Shown piece after piece: positions 23,432 through 32,790 of a stretch of DNA of 51,528 bases; positions within the stretch are counted from its first letter, which is position 1; every line of letters starts with the position of its first letter. The stretch covers positions 57,049 to 108,576 of the forward strand of contig QZLH01000103.1 in NCBI GenBank assembly GCA_003833135.1, written 5' to 3'. The stretch is from Oehlia diaphana (taxonomy: Eukaryota; Glomeromycota; Glomeromycetes; Glomerales; Glomeraceae). A program made the position numbers and the translations under genes. A model generated the notes under the pieces. The model was not told where the DNA came from and made no database searches. It saw nothing but the letters and a program-made list of their open reading frames with translations.

Positions 23432-25689
23432 TTATTCATATTTAAATAATACTTGGTATTTATCCTTGGTTTTTTGATTTTCGGCTGTTGCTAAAATTTC
23501 TATATTGTTAAAATTTAATGTGAATAAAATCTTTTGATCGTCGAAATCATCTAAAATTGGTATATCGATTTCCCAACTATTAAGTAATCTTACATCTTCT
23601 TCATCGCAATATTTAACGTCGGATTTAGATGTAATATACATATTAAATGAAACTTTCTTTTGAAATAGAGAAAACGGTTTGAAAGTTGTTGTATATTTAT
23701 CTTTATCTTGGCTCGTAAGCAGTGTTCCTTTCTCGACCAATGTATGGAAAACTTTTACCATACCATTCGGTAATTTTTTAGATAATGGATCATCTGGTTC
23801 CCACTTACGAACAATATCAGTTCCTTAAAAAAATAAACACATTAGATAACATTACATAAATTAAAAATTAAAATAATAATTTATTAATAAGGAATATTAG
23901 TAGATTACCATATGTCCATTTTAAAATACGATTTGTGATCACATGTTCTTTAATACCAAATTGAACAGCTGATAATAATAAAAAAAAAAATTAGAACAGA
24001 TTTAATAATAGAATTTAAAAGAAATATTTTTTATAATTACCTCCTTTAACTACTGCTAACATGGGATGAATTGGAACTGAAATACTTTTTACTTGATGAT
24101 TAAATTCTTGTTTAATTCTCTTCTGTAAATATTTTGATTCACTGAAGCCACCGACCAATATAATTGCAGAACAATCACTGTTTAAATTTAGTTGGCCTCG
24201 GATTAATTGAATAATTCTTGCAATGATAGGATCAAACATATTTTTAACCTCTTCAGATGTGAGTTCAATAACCCATTCTAATTCTTCCATTGTTTCAAGT
24301 TCACTACCTTTGCAATATTGCTTTAACGTTGGACAAAGTTCTAAACAACAAAAAAAATGTGGATTTTAATAGCTTTGTACGTTCATTTTTAAGTATATGT
24401 ATAATTTTACCTTCAATATCTACTTCAGATATTTCTGCATCATCATCTCCTGTAAAAGGTAATTTAATTCTTCTACAGAACTCTTGGATTAAATATTGCA
24501 TTTGACGATAATGATTGTTCTTTAAATTTTCAATTGTGGACTTTCCAACTTTTCTTTCAAGAAACTTAATAAATTCTTGATCAACATAACTAGAACCACA
24601 AAAGTCTCCCATACGCTCTGTTATTTCACCGAGTGTATAATCAACTAAAAGTTGTCGTGTTGTTAAATCTACTGTTCCACCACCACAATCAACGATCATG
24701 AATGAATCTACATTTGCGAAATAACTGATTAGAACTTGTTTGAACATCGGAGATTGATGATCAAGTCAAAGAATACATTACCTCCTGGTTTTATTCCATT
24801 TCCACTTAAAGAATTCATACAATGAATTGCAGCAGCTTCGGCTTCGTATTAACAAAATTTTAACAAAAAATTTAGACCAAGATAGAATATAATGAAACAT
24901 GAATATATATTTTGAAAGTTTCTTACGTTCCGTAATAAATTTTAAATTTCTACTATTTCTTGCATCCGTTAATTTAGCTTCAAAAGCGCATTGCCGTAGA
25001 ATTGCTATTGCATTATTATCAAATTCAGCGGGTATCTATAACCATAAAAGTTTAATTTAAATTTTTAGATTGTAATTTAAAAATAAATATACCTACCGTT
25101 AAAATAATAATAACTTGATCATGAAAGTCTAAATATTTATATTTATCGGACAAGTAATTTTTCATCATTTTACCAATCTCGTGTAAATAATCCGTGATAA
25201 CTTTCTTATAATCTAACCCTTCTGGTAAGTATGGTTTTTCTTCAATATTTCCTAAATGTAATTTAAATAATTCCACTGATTTCGAGTCATCTGCTGCATT
25301 ACTTTTTCTTCGAATTGTTCGTTCTGCCAATGCTGGAATTCCCCATGATATTACATTAAAATCCTTATCATATTTAAGTACAGTAGGCGTTTCAAGATTT
25401 CCTCCATCATAATCTTGAACATATATTTCCTCGGGACTGTCTTTGTGTACGCATGCAAAGCCCTATTTATGGGCACAAGTAGTTAGATTTCTTTTTTATT
25501 TAGTAAGTATTTATTTTAAATTAACATACCGAATAAGTACATCCAAAATCTAATACGAAATTAATTGTTTTTTATTTTTTAATAAAATTTATATGTGAGC
25601 TTTTTTGAAATTTTATTGAAAAAATGAACATTAAAATGTTATTAAATACCAATAGCAGCTACTATACGAATATCATTTGTTGCAGCCAT
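23432..25689 (-). CDS. Divergent HSPA12-like Hsp70 with extra introns (gene D)
   Basis: Nine exons: complement(25650..25689, 25530..25549, 25097..25462, 24927..25035, 24782..24841, 24411..24707, 24041..24340, 23909..23968, 23432..23823), all GT-AG and in frame, giving 547 residues. Motifs: AAIDFGCTYSGFAC, WGIPALAERT, VELFKLHLGNIEEKPYLP, IPAEFDNNAIAILRQCAFEA, PEAAAIHCM, IVDCGGGTVDLTT, ILVGGFSESKYLQKRIKQEF and, in place of ISRGA, VVKGAVQFG. The C-terminal beta segment (LNFNNIEILATAENQKTKD) is kept. The phosphate-1 loop has Cys where the other copies have the first Thr of DFGTT, which may weaken ATP handling. The intron after GKV in the paralogues is missing; instead one interrupts ILT/IPAEF, and new introns split the first exon and the ATPase core. 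One exon is only 20 nt. A separate, older subfamily. Confidence 0.85.
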
Positions 25690-26018
25690 TTTTAATAGAT
25701 GGCATGAAAATTTATCAGTAATGATTTATCCCCGCTTATTCGATTTTTTAAAAGTATAAATAAATTTAAATTTATTGTGTAACTGTCATTGCCTGTATGT
25801 AAGCGGATGTTTAATTCCTTTTGATTGAGAAAATGCATGATTTTTATAGTCCTTCAATGTTCATCATTTCTTAATTAAAATTTGTGATGACAAAAAATAA
25901 GATGAAAATTTCCCGGAAAATTTTCCGTAAACATTGTACTCCTATAGTCCGCTATATATGATGGCCATTGTATCCCTTTAAAAGAAAATTCTTGAGTCAA
26001 AATTTATTCCAAACCAAT
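25690..26018. promoter_or_regulatory. Bidirectional promoter between Hsp70 genes D and E
   Basis: 329 bp between divergent starts, nearly the size of the A/B spacer. Toward gene E there is a TATATAT box at about 25952-25958, some 60 bp before the chosen ATG at 26019. Upstream lies the perfect 12-bp palindrome GGAAAATTTTCC inside CCCGGAAAATTTTCCG (about 25913-25928). Its GAA and TTC blocks are not spaced as in a standard heat-shock element. Confidence 0.45.
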
Positions 26019-28057
26019 ATGGAAGATACTAATTTTCTAGAAAATAATATTCGCGTTGTGGTTGGATTAGATTTTGGAACAACTTACTCTGGATTTGCAT
26101 ATTGTCATGTTTGCAATGAAAGAAATGTTTGTTCAAATGATAATTGGCACGGGGAAGTAGGTCAATTAAAAACCAATACAGTTCTTCAGTATGATGATAC
26201 ATACAATGTAAAATTATGGGGTGCCCCAGCTATGGCCAAAAAGCCCAATCGTCGAAACAGAGGACAAAACAATGAAAGAAATAGACCTGTTGAATTGTTC
26301 AAATTATATTTGGAAGATTTATCGGACAAATTAAAACCAAATCTTCCAGTTGAATATAAAAAAGCCATTACCGACTATCTTAGGGAAATCGGCAAGGTAT
26401 ATTTAAATAGTTAAATAAATAAAGATTGTCAATGTTTCAAAAAATCGATTTTTTAAAAGTTCAATTTTTCTATTATATTATTGCATATGTAAATGAATTT
26501 TCAAGGTAATCAAAGATACTGTCGGATTACGATGGCCAAAGATCGAATATTTCGAGAATGTCCTTCTGATTCTCACCGTTCCTGCAGAATTTTCCGAAAA
26601 GTCAAAAGCGATCATGAGAATATGTGCATTTGATGCAGAATTAATTAAAGAAGCATGCTCAACAAATTTGCAATTTACTACAGAACGTAAGAATATTCAA
26701 AATTTCTATAATATTCTTGGATTTCTAAATTAGGATTTTTTTTTTTTAGCTGAAGCAGCTGCTGTATATTGCATGAAAAATCTTGAAAAACAGAATTTTG
26801 CACAACCAGGAAGTATGTTGTTCTTTTTATAATTTTGATTATAAACATCATAATTTATTAATTTACATATAAAATTTTTTACAAAAGATAATTTTATGAT
26901 AGTTGACTGTGGTGGTGGTACAGTAGACTTAACAACTCATAAATTTATAAACAACGAACAATTGAGCGAAATAACTGAAAGAGCAGGCGATTGTTGTGGA
27001 AGTACTTGTATCGATGCTGAATTTGTTAAATATTTACGAAAGACACTTGGAGATGAACCTATGGACTTGCTTAGAGATAATAACTATGATCAAATGCAAT
27101 ATTTGATACAACAGTTTTGTAAATATGGTAAAATTTCTTTTACAGGAGATGATCCAGATTTTTTATATGAGTTGGATATTCGAGATACGATTCCGATCTT
27201 AGAACAGCAATATATTGTTGATGATGATAGCAGAGAAACTTTAGAAAAAAATGAATGGGTAATCGAAATTGATTTTGAAACTATGAAATCGATATTTGAG
27301 CCTGTTGTCCGAAAAATTCTTAAGCTGATAAAAGTTCAACTAGATAATGCTCAAGAAACTTGTTCTGCAATGTTTTTAGTTGGAGGTTTTAGTGAATCAA
27401 AATATTTACAAAAAAGAATTAAACAAGAATTTAGTCATCGAATAAATGATATTTCAGTACCTATTCAACCTATGGCAGCAATTTCACGTGGAGCAGTAAT
27501 TTACGGATTATCTATAAGATTAAATGATTTGAATAATGTAGGAAATAATGAAAATATGAAATGCGTTATTTCTTCAAGAGTTCTTAAATATACTTATGGA
27601 ATTAAAACCGCGACTAAATGGGCAAGTTCTATTTTCATTTACAATATTTATGTCAACTACTTTTTAAAAAAACTTTATATTTGTTTAGGAAAGGGAAGAT
27701 CCTTTACATAGAAAAACTCAAGATGGATTTATTGAAAAATTTCAATGTTTAGTTAGACGTGGCACTAAAATAAATATTAATCAGGAAATTAAAAGGTCTC
27801 GTGTACCGATTCATTCCGAGCAAAAAGAAATGATTCATTGTTTATACTATACTAAAGAGTATGAAGCAGAATATTGCGATGATCCTGGCATGGAGCTTTT
27901 AGGAAAACTTCATATTGATCTTCCTGGTTCAGGTCTCGATAGACCTGTGTTATTTGGAATAACTTTTGGAAATATGGAAATTACTGTTACTTCAAAAAAT
28001 GAACTTACTGGTCAAAGTTATAAAGCTATTTTCAAGTTTGACTTAGATATAAATTAA
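26019..28057 (+). CDS. Hsp70-like ATPase with a GC-AG intron (gene E)
   Basis: Five exons join(26019..26396, 26506..26686, 26750..26812, 26888..27621, 27689..28057), giving 574 residues. The start is MEDTNFLENN directly joined to IRVVVGLDFGTTYSGFAY, so the short separate first exon of A, B, C and G is absent; an in-frame ATG at 25968 is less likely because it precedes the expected leader. Further motifs: ELFKLYLEDLSDKLKPN, TVPAEFSEKSKAI, PEAAAVYCM, IVDCGGGTVDLTT, LVGGFSESKYLQKRI and LGKLHIDLPGSGLDR. The last intron begins GCAAGT after the conserved Lys-Trp codon pair, where all other copies have GTAAGT, GTATG or GTAGG. Reading through it meets stops, so it is a probable GC-AG intron. Two changes are unusual: GDCCGSTCID for GDFCGSTFVD, and DDDSRET for DDDIRKT. 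Confidence 0.87.
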
Positions 28058-29001
28058 AAGCATAATTTTGAATTATTCATCTCATCACGTGACGAACTTA
28101 CCATTTTTTGATTGGCTGATTAAAATTCAAAATTATTCTCGTTCGACTCGTTCGATCAGTTATTCGTTTATTGTTTCTATTCTCTTCCCCCTTTTTTAGT
28201 CTCCCTTTTTTCTTCGTTCCCTTTTTTTTCTTTCGTTTTTTCTCTTTTTTAATCTTCGTTGTATATTTTTCTTTTGTATATTTTTTTTTCGTTATTTGAC
28301 ATTTTTTTTAATTTTCTTTTTAAAGTCGCGTTTAATTTTATACTTTGAGAGAATAAAACTCAATTAAAGGTACATTTTCTTTTTGTCTTTTTTTTTTATT
28401 TTTTATCATTCCTTACTAATTTTATTCATTCCTATTTATGTTTCATCATTTACTTCGTTTTCTTTGAATATTGTAATTTTTGTTCTTTAACAGTCTCTTT
28501 TTGATCTTCCTTTGGGATTTCATCCTTCAACTTTTTTCATTAATTCTTTTATTATAATCTTGTCACTGTCAGATTTCACTTTTTATTTTGTATCATTATT
28601 ACTAGTCCTATTAAAAAAATAATCGAACAAAGTTTTTCTATTCAATTAGTAATAACATACAATAAATGATTTTTATAACTATATATATTTATCAAATAAA
28701 TTTCGATATTTCTATAATATAAAATAAAAAAAATGTGTTGTTTGCCGACAAAATTTTTTAAATAAAAAATTTCAAAGTAAAAATAATTAGCCAATCAAGG
28801 ATTAACCAATCAAATCTCACCAATGAATTCACTCGGTTTATTATATATATTTAAATTAAAAAAAAAAAGATAAATTTCGACTATTTTCACAATCTATTGA
28901 TTTCCTCTTTGGCTAGGCTATCACCCTACCACCCAAAATTATCTTGTTAGTTATTACCTGAATTTCCACAATCTCGATTAACATGTGGATCTTGATTGCT
29001 A
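28058..29001. other. Intergenic with pyrimidine tract
   Basis: No gene seen. About 28165-28330 is a strongly pyrimidine-rich plus strand (runs of T and CCC with TTCG steps). It is followed by AGAATAAAACTCAATTAAAG and a GT near 28369, resembling the promoter and leader of a plus-strand transcript whose coding part I cannot find. The rest is AT-rich. Confidence 0.4.
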
Positions 29002-31143
29002 TTATCGACTAACTTGACAGACAATGTATGCACGTGAATAGACTTTTTGTCCTTGTTTACCATAATTTGAAACAAATAGAGGAAAGGAACACAATTCAAC
29101 TAATAAATTGTTATTTTCATCTATAGCATATCTTTCTTCCATCAAATTTGGATCTATTTTATGATTATATGGAAACCATTTATATTCAACAGCTGGTTCC
29201 TGAACTTTTAAGCGAAAAAAGCATATTCTAATTAATTCCTGTACTAGATTAGTTGCCATATCATCATGCTTTTTACTCTTTTTTTGATCTGTAATTGAGC
29301 GAAACTTATTAATTGATTCATTTAACTTATTTTTTATATTTAATATAACAGGATGTTCTTTATGTCCATCTTTAATAATATTCGCAAATCCAAGACTGCC
29401 TAGAAGTCCATACAATTGCTGGCGCACTTTAATAGGCCTAGCTGCAATTATGCCATTGGTTCCATCACGTTCTGTTGAAAATACACTTAATAATTTAAGA
29501 AGATCATTAGTTTGTTTATAAATACTGCTTTCTAAGTCATCTGTTTGTTTATTACTATTACTTTTGTTGTTATTTGTTTGTTTATCAATATTGCTTTGAC
29601 TGACATCAGTTTTTTTGCCTTGGTTATCATCAACTTGATTACTTTGGCTATCATTGGTATTTTTGCTTTGGCTGTCATCAACTTGATTGCTTTGGCTGTT
29701 ATTGGTATTTTTGATTTTGTTGTCATCAACTTGATTGCTTTGACTGTCATCAGTATTTTTGCTTTGGCTGTCATCAATTTGATTGCTTTGGCTGTCATCA
29801 GTATTTTTGCTTTGGCTGTCATCAGTATTTTTGCTTTGGCTATTATCAACTTGATTGCTTTGATTTTCAACTACTTGATTGCTTTTGCTGTCATCAACTT
29901 GATTGCTTTGGTTGTCATCAACTTGATTGCTTTGACTGTCATTGGTATTTTTGATTTTGCTGTCATCAACTTGATTGCTTTGACTGTCATCAGTATTTTT
30001 GCTTTGGCTGTCATCAATTTGATTGCTTTGGCTGTCATCAACTTGATTACTTTGGCTATCATTGGTATTTTTGCTTTGGCTGTCATCAACTTGATTGCTT
30101 TGGCTGTCATTAGTATTTTTGCTTTGGCTATTATCAACTTGATTGCTTTGATTTTCAACTACTTGATTGCTTTTGCTGTCATCAATACTTTTGCTTTTGC
30201 TGTCATCAACTTGATTGCTTTGGTTGTCATCAACTTGATTGCTTTGGCTGTTATCAGTATTTTTGCTTTGGCTGTCATCAACTTGATTGCTTTGGCTATA
30301 ATCAGTATTTTTGCTTTGGCTGTCATCAATTTGATTGCTTTGACTATTATCAGTTTTTTTGCCTTGGTTATCATCAACTTGATTGCTTTGGCTGTCATTG
30401 GTATTTTTTCTTTGGCTGTCATCAACTTGATTGCTTTGGTTGTCATCGGTATTTTTTCTTTGGCTGTCATCAACTTGATTGCTTTGGCTATCATCAGTAT
30501 TTTTGCTTTGGCTGTCATCAATTTGATTGCTTTGACTGTTATCAGATTGTCTTTCAACTGGTTTGCTTTGATTGTCATTGGTTTGTTCATCAATAATACT
30601 TTTGCTGTCATTGATTTTTTTGCTTTGAGTCTGTTTATCAATATTGCCTTTTAATAATGGATCATCATATTTTAAAAAATATTTATTTGCACTCTTAATG
30701 ACTTCTTCAAATACATGACGTTGTAAAACAGCTTTTGCTAGTTGTACTTCGTTTTCTTTGGGTTTTTCTTTAGATTTTACTTGTGCAGAACACCCATAAA
30801 GTCGCAATAATTTGTTTACTTCTTCAAAATTTATTTTTACTTTGGGTCTCAGATTTCCGATGTAATCTACAATCATCTTTTGTAAATTCTCAATATCTTT
30901 GGCAAAATGGGTGCTGTGATTTGTATCATTATCATTTAAAGAAAAATTTGTTTCTTTACCAATGTAATTTTGCCATCTACTGTTTTCATCATTTAACTTT
31001 TTATTTTGTTTCCGAAGAGATTCAATTTCTTTGTCTAACTTTTTATTTTGTTTCCGAAGAGATTCAATTTCTTCGTCTTTAGAAGTTATTTCCGTAAGAA
31101 AGCCATCTACTATCTCGTTACTCACTTGATTTTGATCTGACAT
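29002..31143 (-). CDS. Coiled-coil protein with long 8-residue tandem repeat (gene F)
   Basis: One uninterrupted frame of 713 residues. Residues 20-52 form a short coiled coil that contains a tandem 14-residue duplication (EIESLRKQNKKL twice). Residues about 80-160 form a mixed helical region (MIVDYIGNLRPKVKI, NKLLRLYGCSA). Residues about 200-520 are some 40 copies of an 8-residue unit alternating between DDSQSNQV and DDSQSKNT, very hydrophilic and presumably disordered. Residues about 548-713 form a second folded part (FSTERDGTNGIIAARPIKV, LVQELIRICFFRLK, YKWFPYNHKI, SRAYIVCQVSR). I do not recognise either folded region; a lineage-specific domain is likely. No signal peptide, membrane helix or catalytic motif is seen. 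Both flanks of the repeat remain in one frame, which supports selection to keep the ORF. Function unknown. Confidence 0.75.
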   Translation of the reverse strand: MSDQNQVSNEIVDGFLTEITSKDEEIESLRKQNKKLDKEIESLRKQNKKLNDENSRWQNYIGKETNFSLNDNDTNHSTHFAKDIENLQKMIVDYIGNLRPKVKINFEEVNKLLRLYGCSAQVKSKEKPKENEVQLAKAVLQRHVFEEVIKSANKYFLKYDDPLLKGNIDKQTQSKKINDSKSIIDEQTNDNQSKPVERQSDNSQSNQIDDSQSKNTDDSQSNQVDDSQRKNTDDNQSNQVDDSQRKNTNDSQSNQVDDNQGKKTDNSQSNQIDDSQSKNTDYSQSNQVDDSQSKNTDNSQSNQVDDNQSNQVDDSKSKSIDDSKSNQVVENQSNQVDNSQSKNTNDSQSNQVDDSQSKNTNDSQSNQVDDSQSNQIDDSQSKNTDDSQSNQVDDSKIKNTNDSQSNQVDDNQSNQVDDSKSNQVVENQSNQVDNSQSKNTDDSQSKNTDDSQSNQIDDSQSKNTDDSQSNQVDDNKIKNTNNSQSNQVDDSQSKNTNDSQSNQVDDNQGKKTDVSQSNIDKQTNNNKSNSNKQTDDLESSIYKQTNDLLKLLSVFSTERDGTNGIIAARPIKVRQQLYGLLGSLGFANIIKDGHKEHPVILNIKNKLNESINKFRSITDQKKSKKHDDMATNLVQELIRICFFRLKVQEPAVEYKWFPYNHKIDPNLMEERYAIDENNNLLVELCSFPLFVSNYGKQGQKVYSRAYIVCQVSR
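29590..30560 (-). repeat. 24-nt coding minisatellite within gene F
   Basis: The period is 24 nt (8 codons), with a 48-nt alternation and a higher-order duplication of 288 bp. The rare variant coding VVENQSNQVDNSQ occurs at 29862 and again at 30150, exactly 12 units apart. The lack of stops in the unit creates spurious open frames on both strands. Confidence 0.9.
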
Positions 31144-32496
31144 AACTTTTTTTTTTTAACGAGCGTTGCTCTTAATAAATACGTTGGAGATATTCAAAAA
31201 CTATAAGTTTTACAAAATTAAGAAACAGCAGGTAATAACATTTTCCCGTATCCTTCGTATCCTTATATATGCAAGCTGTGTAACATAAGTAAATTAGGTT
31301 GTACTTCGGTTAAAATATTGGTGGATTATTATTCATTGATTCGATATAATCACATTAATTTGAGAAGTTTCACAACATTATTCTTTGTTATGTTTCCTAA
31401 TTAGTATTCATTATTCTTTTTTTTATTTCCGAATTTAGTTTCATTATCCATTATCTATAAAAGATAATATGATTAATTGACTCTTGCCCTACAAGAAGAC
31501 CTTCCGTGATTTGTTCGTTGACTCATTAATTCACACAGAGGGAAATGAATAAATAATAATACATTTCCTAACCTAGACTATTGTAGATGATAGCTGTTTG
31601 CACATGTAAATTTTGAGACATTTTTATGAAAATTGCCGATCCGCATGATCTTGGTTCCTTTGAAATTTTTACTGAAAATTCTTTTAGATCTTTTGTCCAA
31701 ATAATTAAAATATTTTTTATAAATTTAAAATTTTACAAATCCGCCTTAGAAATGTAAAAAATTTGTAAAAAACATATGAAATTTTTTTCCCCAAAAAAAC
31801 TATGGGATTAGATTTTTTTAATAAAGTATTAGACATCAAATATTACAAAGCTTGAAAATTTTGAGCGAGTACTTAAATATTATATTTCTTCATAAATTTA
31901 TGCCACTTTTTTTTTACCTCATAAGAATATCTTAAATTTTCCATACATATATATATTCTTTAAAAAGATTATTAAATTAAAAAAATGTAGAAAATTTTTT
32001 ATTTAAGTTCTAATAATGTCAAAACAGCAAAACTTCGCAAGTTTTCTTTTTTCGGATTTTTTTTTTTTTGGAAATTTCAATTTTTTATAAATAATCAACA
32101 AAAATCACATTATAATATACTATGCCCCTAATTATATTCTGAATATATAAATTGTGATTATTAAATAAAAATGGGTTTTAATTAATTTATATATATGCGG
32201 ATTAGCAATTAAATGTTTTAATTATGCCTCTGTTTTAAAAACTCAGTTGATTCATAATAAGAATTTATTTCTTTCATTCAGCAATTCAGCATTTATACCT
32301 TAATTATAGTCTAGATTGATAATTTAAGGCTTGAATTATTTATATTAATAGTGAATCAATTGATAGCTGAATAATGAATATCAGTTAACATAATTAATTT
32401 TTAAATTTCTATATTTTTGTTCATTTTTATTTTAAAAAAAATTCTTTTGTACTTAATGTTTTTAAATTTACAATCAACATGCATTTCTGCGAAACT
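31144..32496. other. Intergenic, AT-rich
   Basis: Upstream region of gene F. Nothing recognisable apart from a T run directly before the start codon (31148-31159) and long A/T tracts. No repeats or genes supported. Confidence 0.5.
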
Positions 32497-32790
32497 TTAC
32501 ATTTTTTTATTTTTTTTCGTTAATCGTCTAAGTAATTTGAAAGTAGCTTTATAAATTTGATCAGTTTCTTTGTTTTTAGATCCAAAGGTATTTCTGTAAC
32601 TAAACAAATAGATCCATCGTGGAATAAGTAGCGGGTCATCATTTTTCTGAAAAAGTGAATATTCGATTTTAAATAAGTTATTTTGATTAATAAAATAATT
32701 AAATTTTATTAAAAATAATATACATGTATATTCCATAAGGCAGAAGTATATTTAACTCCACGTGAAATTATACAGTCACATATAACAACA
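32497..32790 (-). pseudogene. Short Hsp70 3'-end relic
   Basis: The minus strand holds SRGVKYTS, in which the ISRGA and LKYTYG blocks of the family have been fused by a deletion. An intron-like gap follows, then KNDDPLL at the last-exon start (compare KEGDP) and GSKNKETDQIYKATFKLL (compare TSKNEQTGQSYKTTFKF) before a stop. Most of the last exon is deleted. It lies directly beside the left end of the pogo element. Confidence 0.6.

Noticed and set aside
25905..25930. Heat-shock element in the D/E promoter
   Set aside because: GAA and TTC blocks are spaced by three and four bases, not the two required for alternating nGAAn units.
25968..26018. Upstream ATG of gene E at 25968 as the true start
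   Set aside because: It adds 17 residues unlike any paralogue leader and lies about 10 bp from the putative TATA box. The ATG at 26019 gives a leader like the other copies.
29590..30560. Regular repeats resembling a CRISPR array
   Set aside because: The repeats are contiguous 24-nt coding units without spacers, in a eukaryotic genome.
29532..30654. Long open frames on both strands over the gene F repeat (up to 369 codons on the plus strand)
   Set aside because: They arise because the 24-nt unit lacks stops in several frames. Only the 713-codon minus frame extends into non-repetitive folded regions on both sides.
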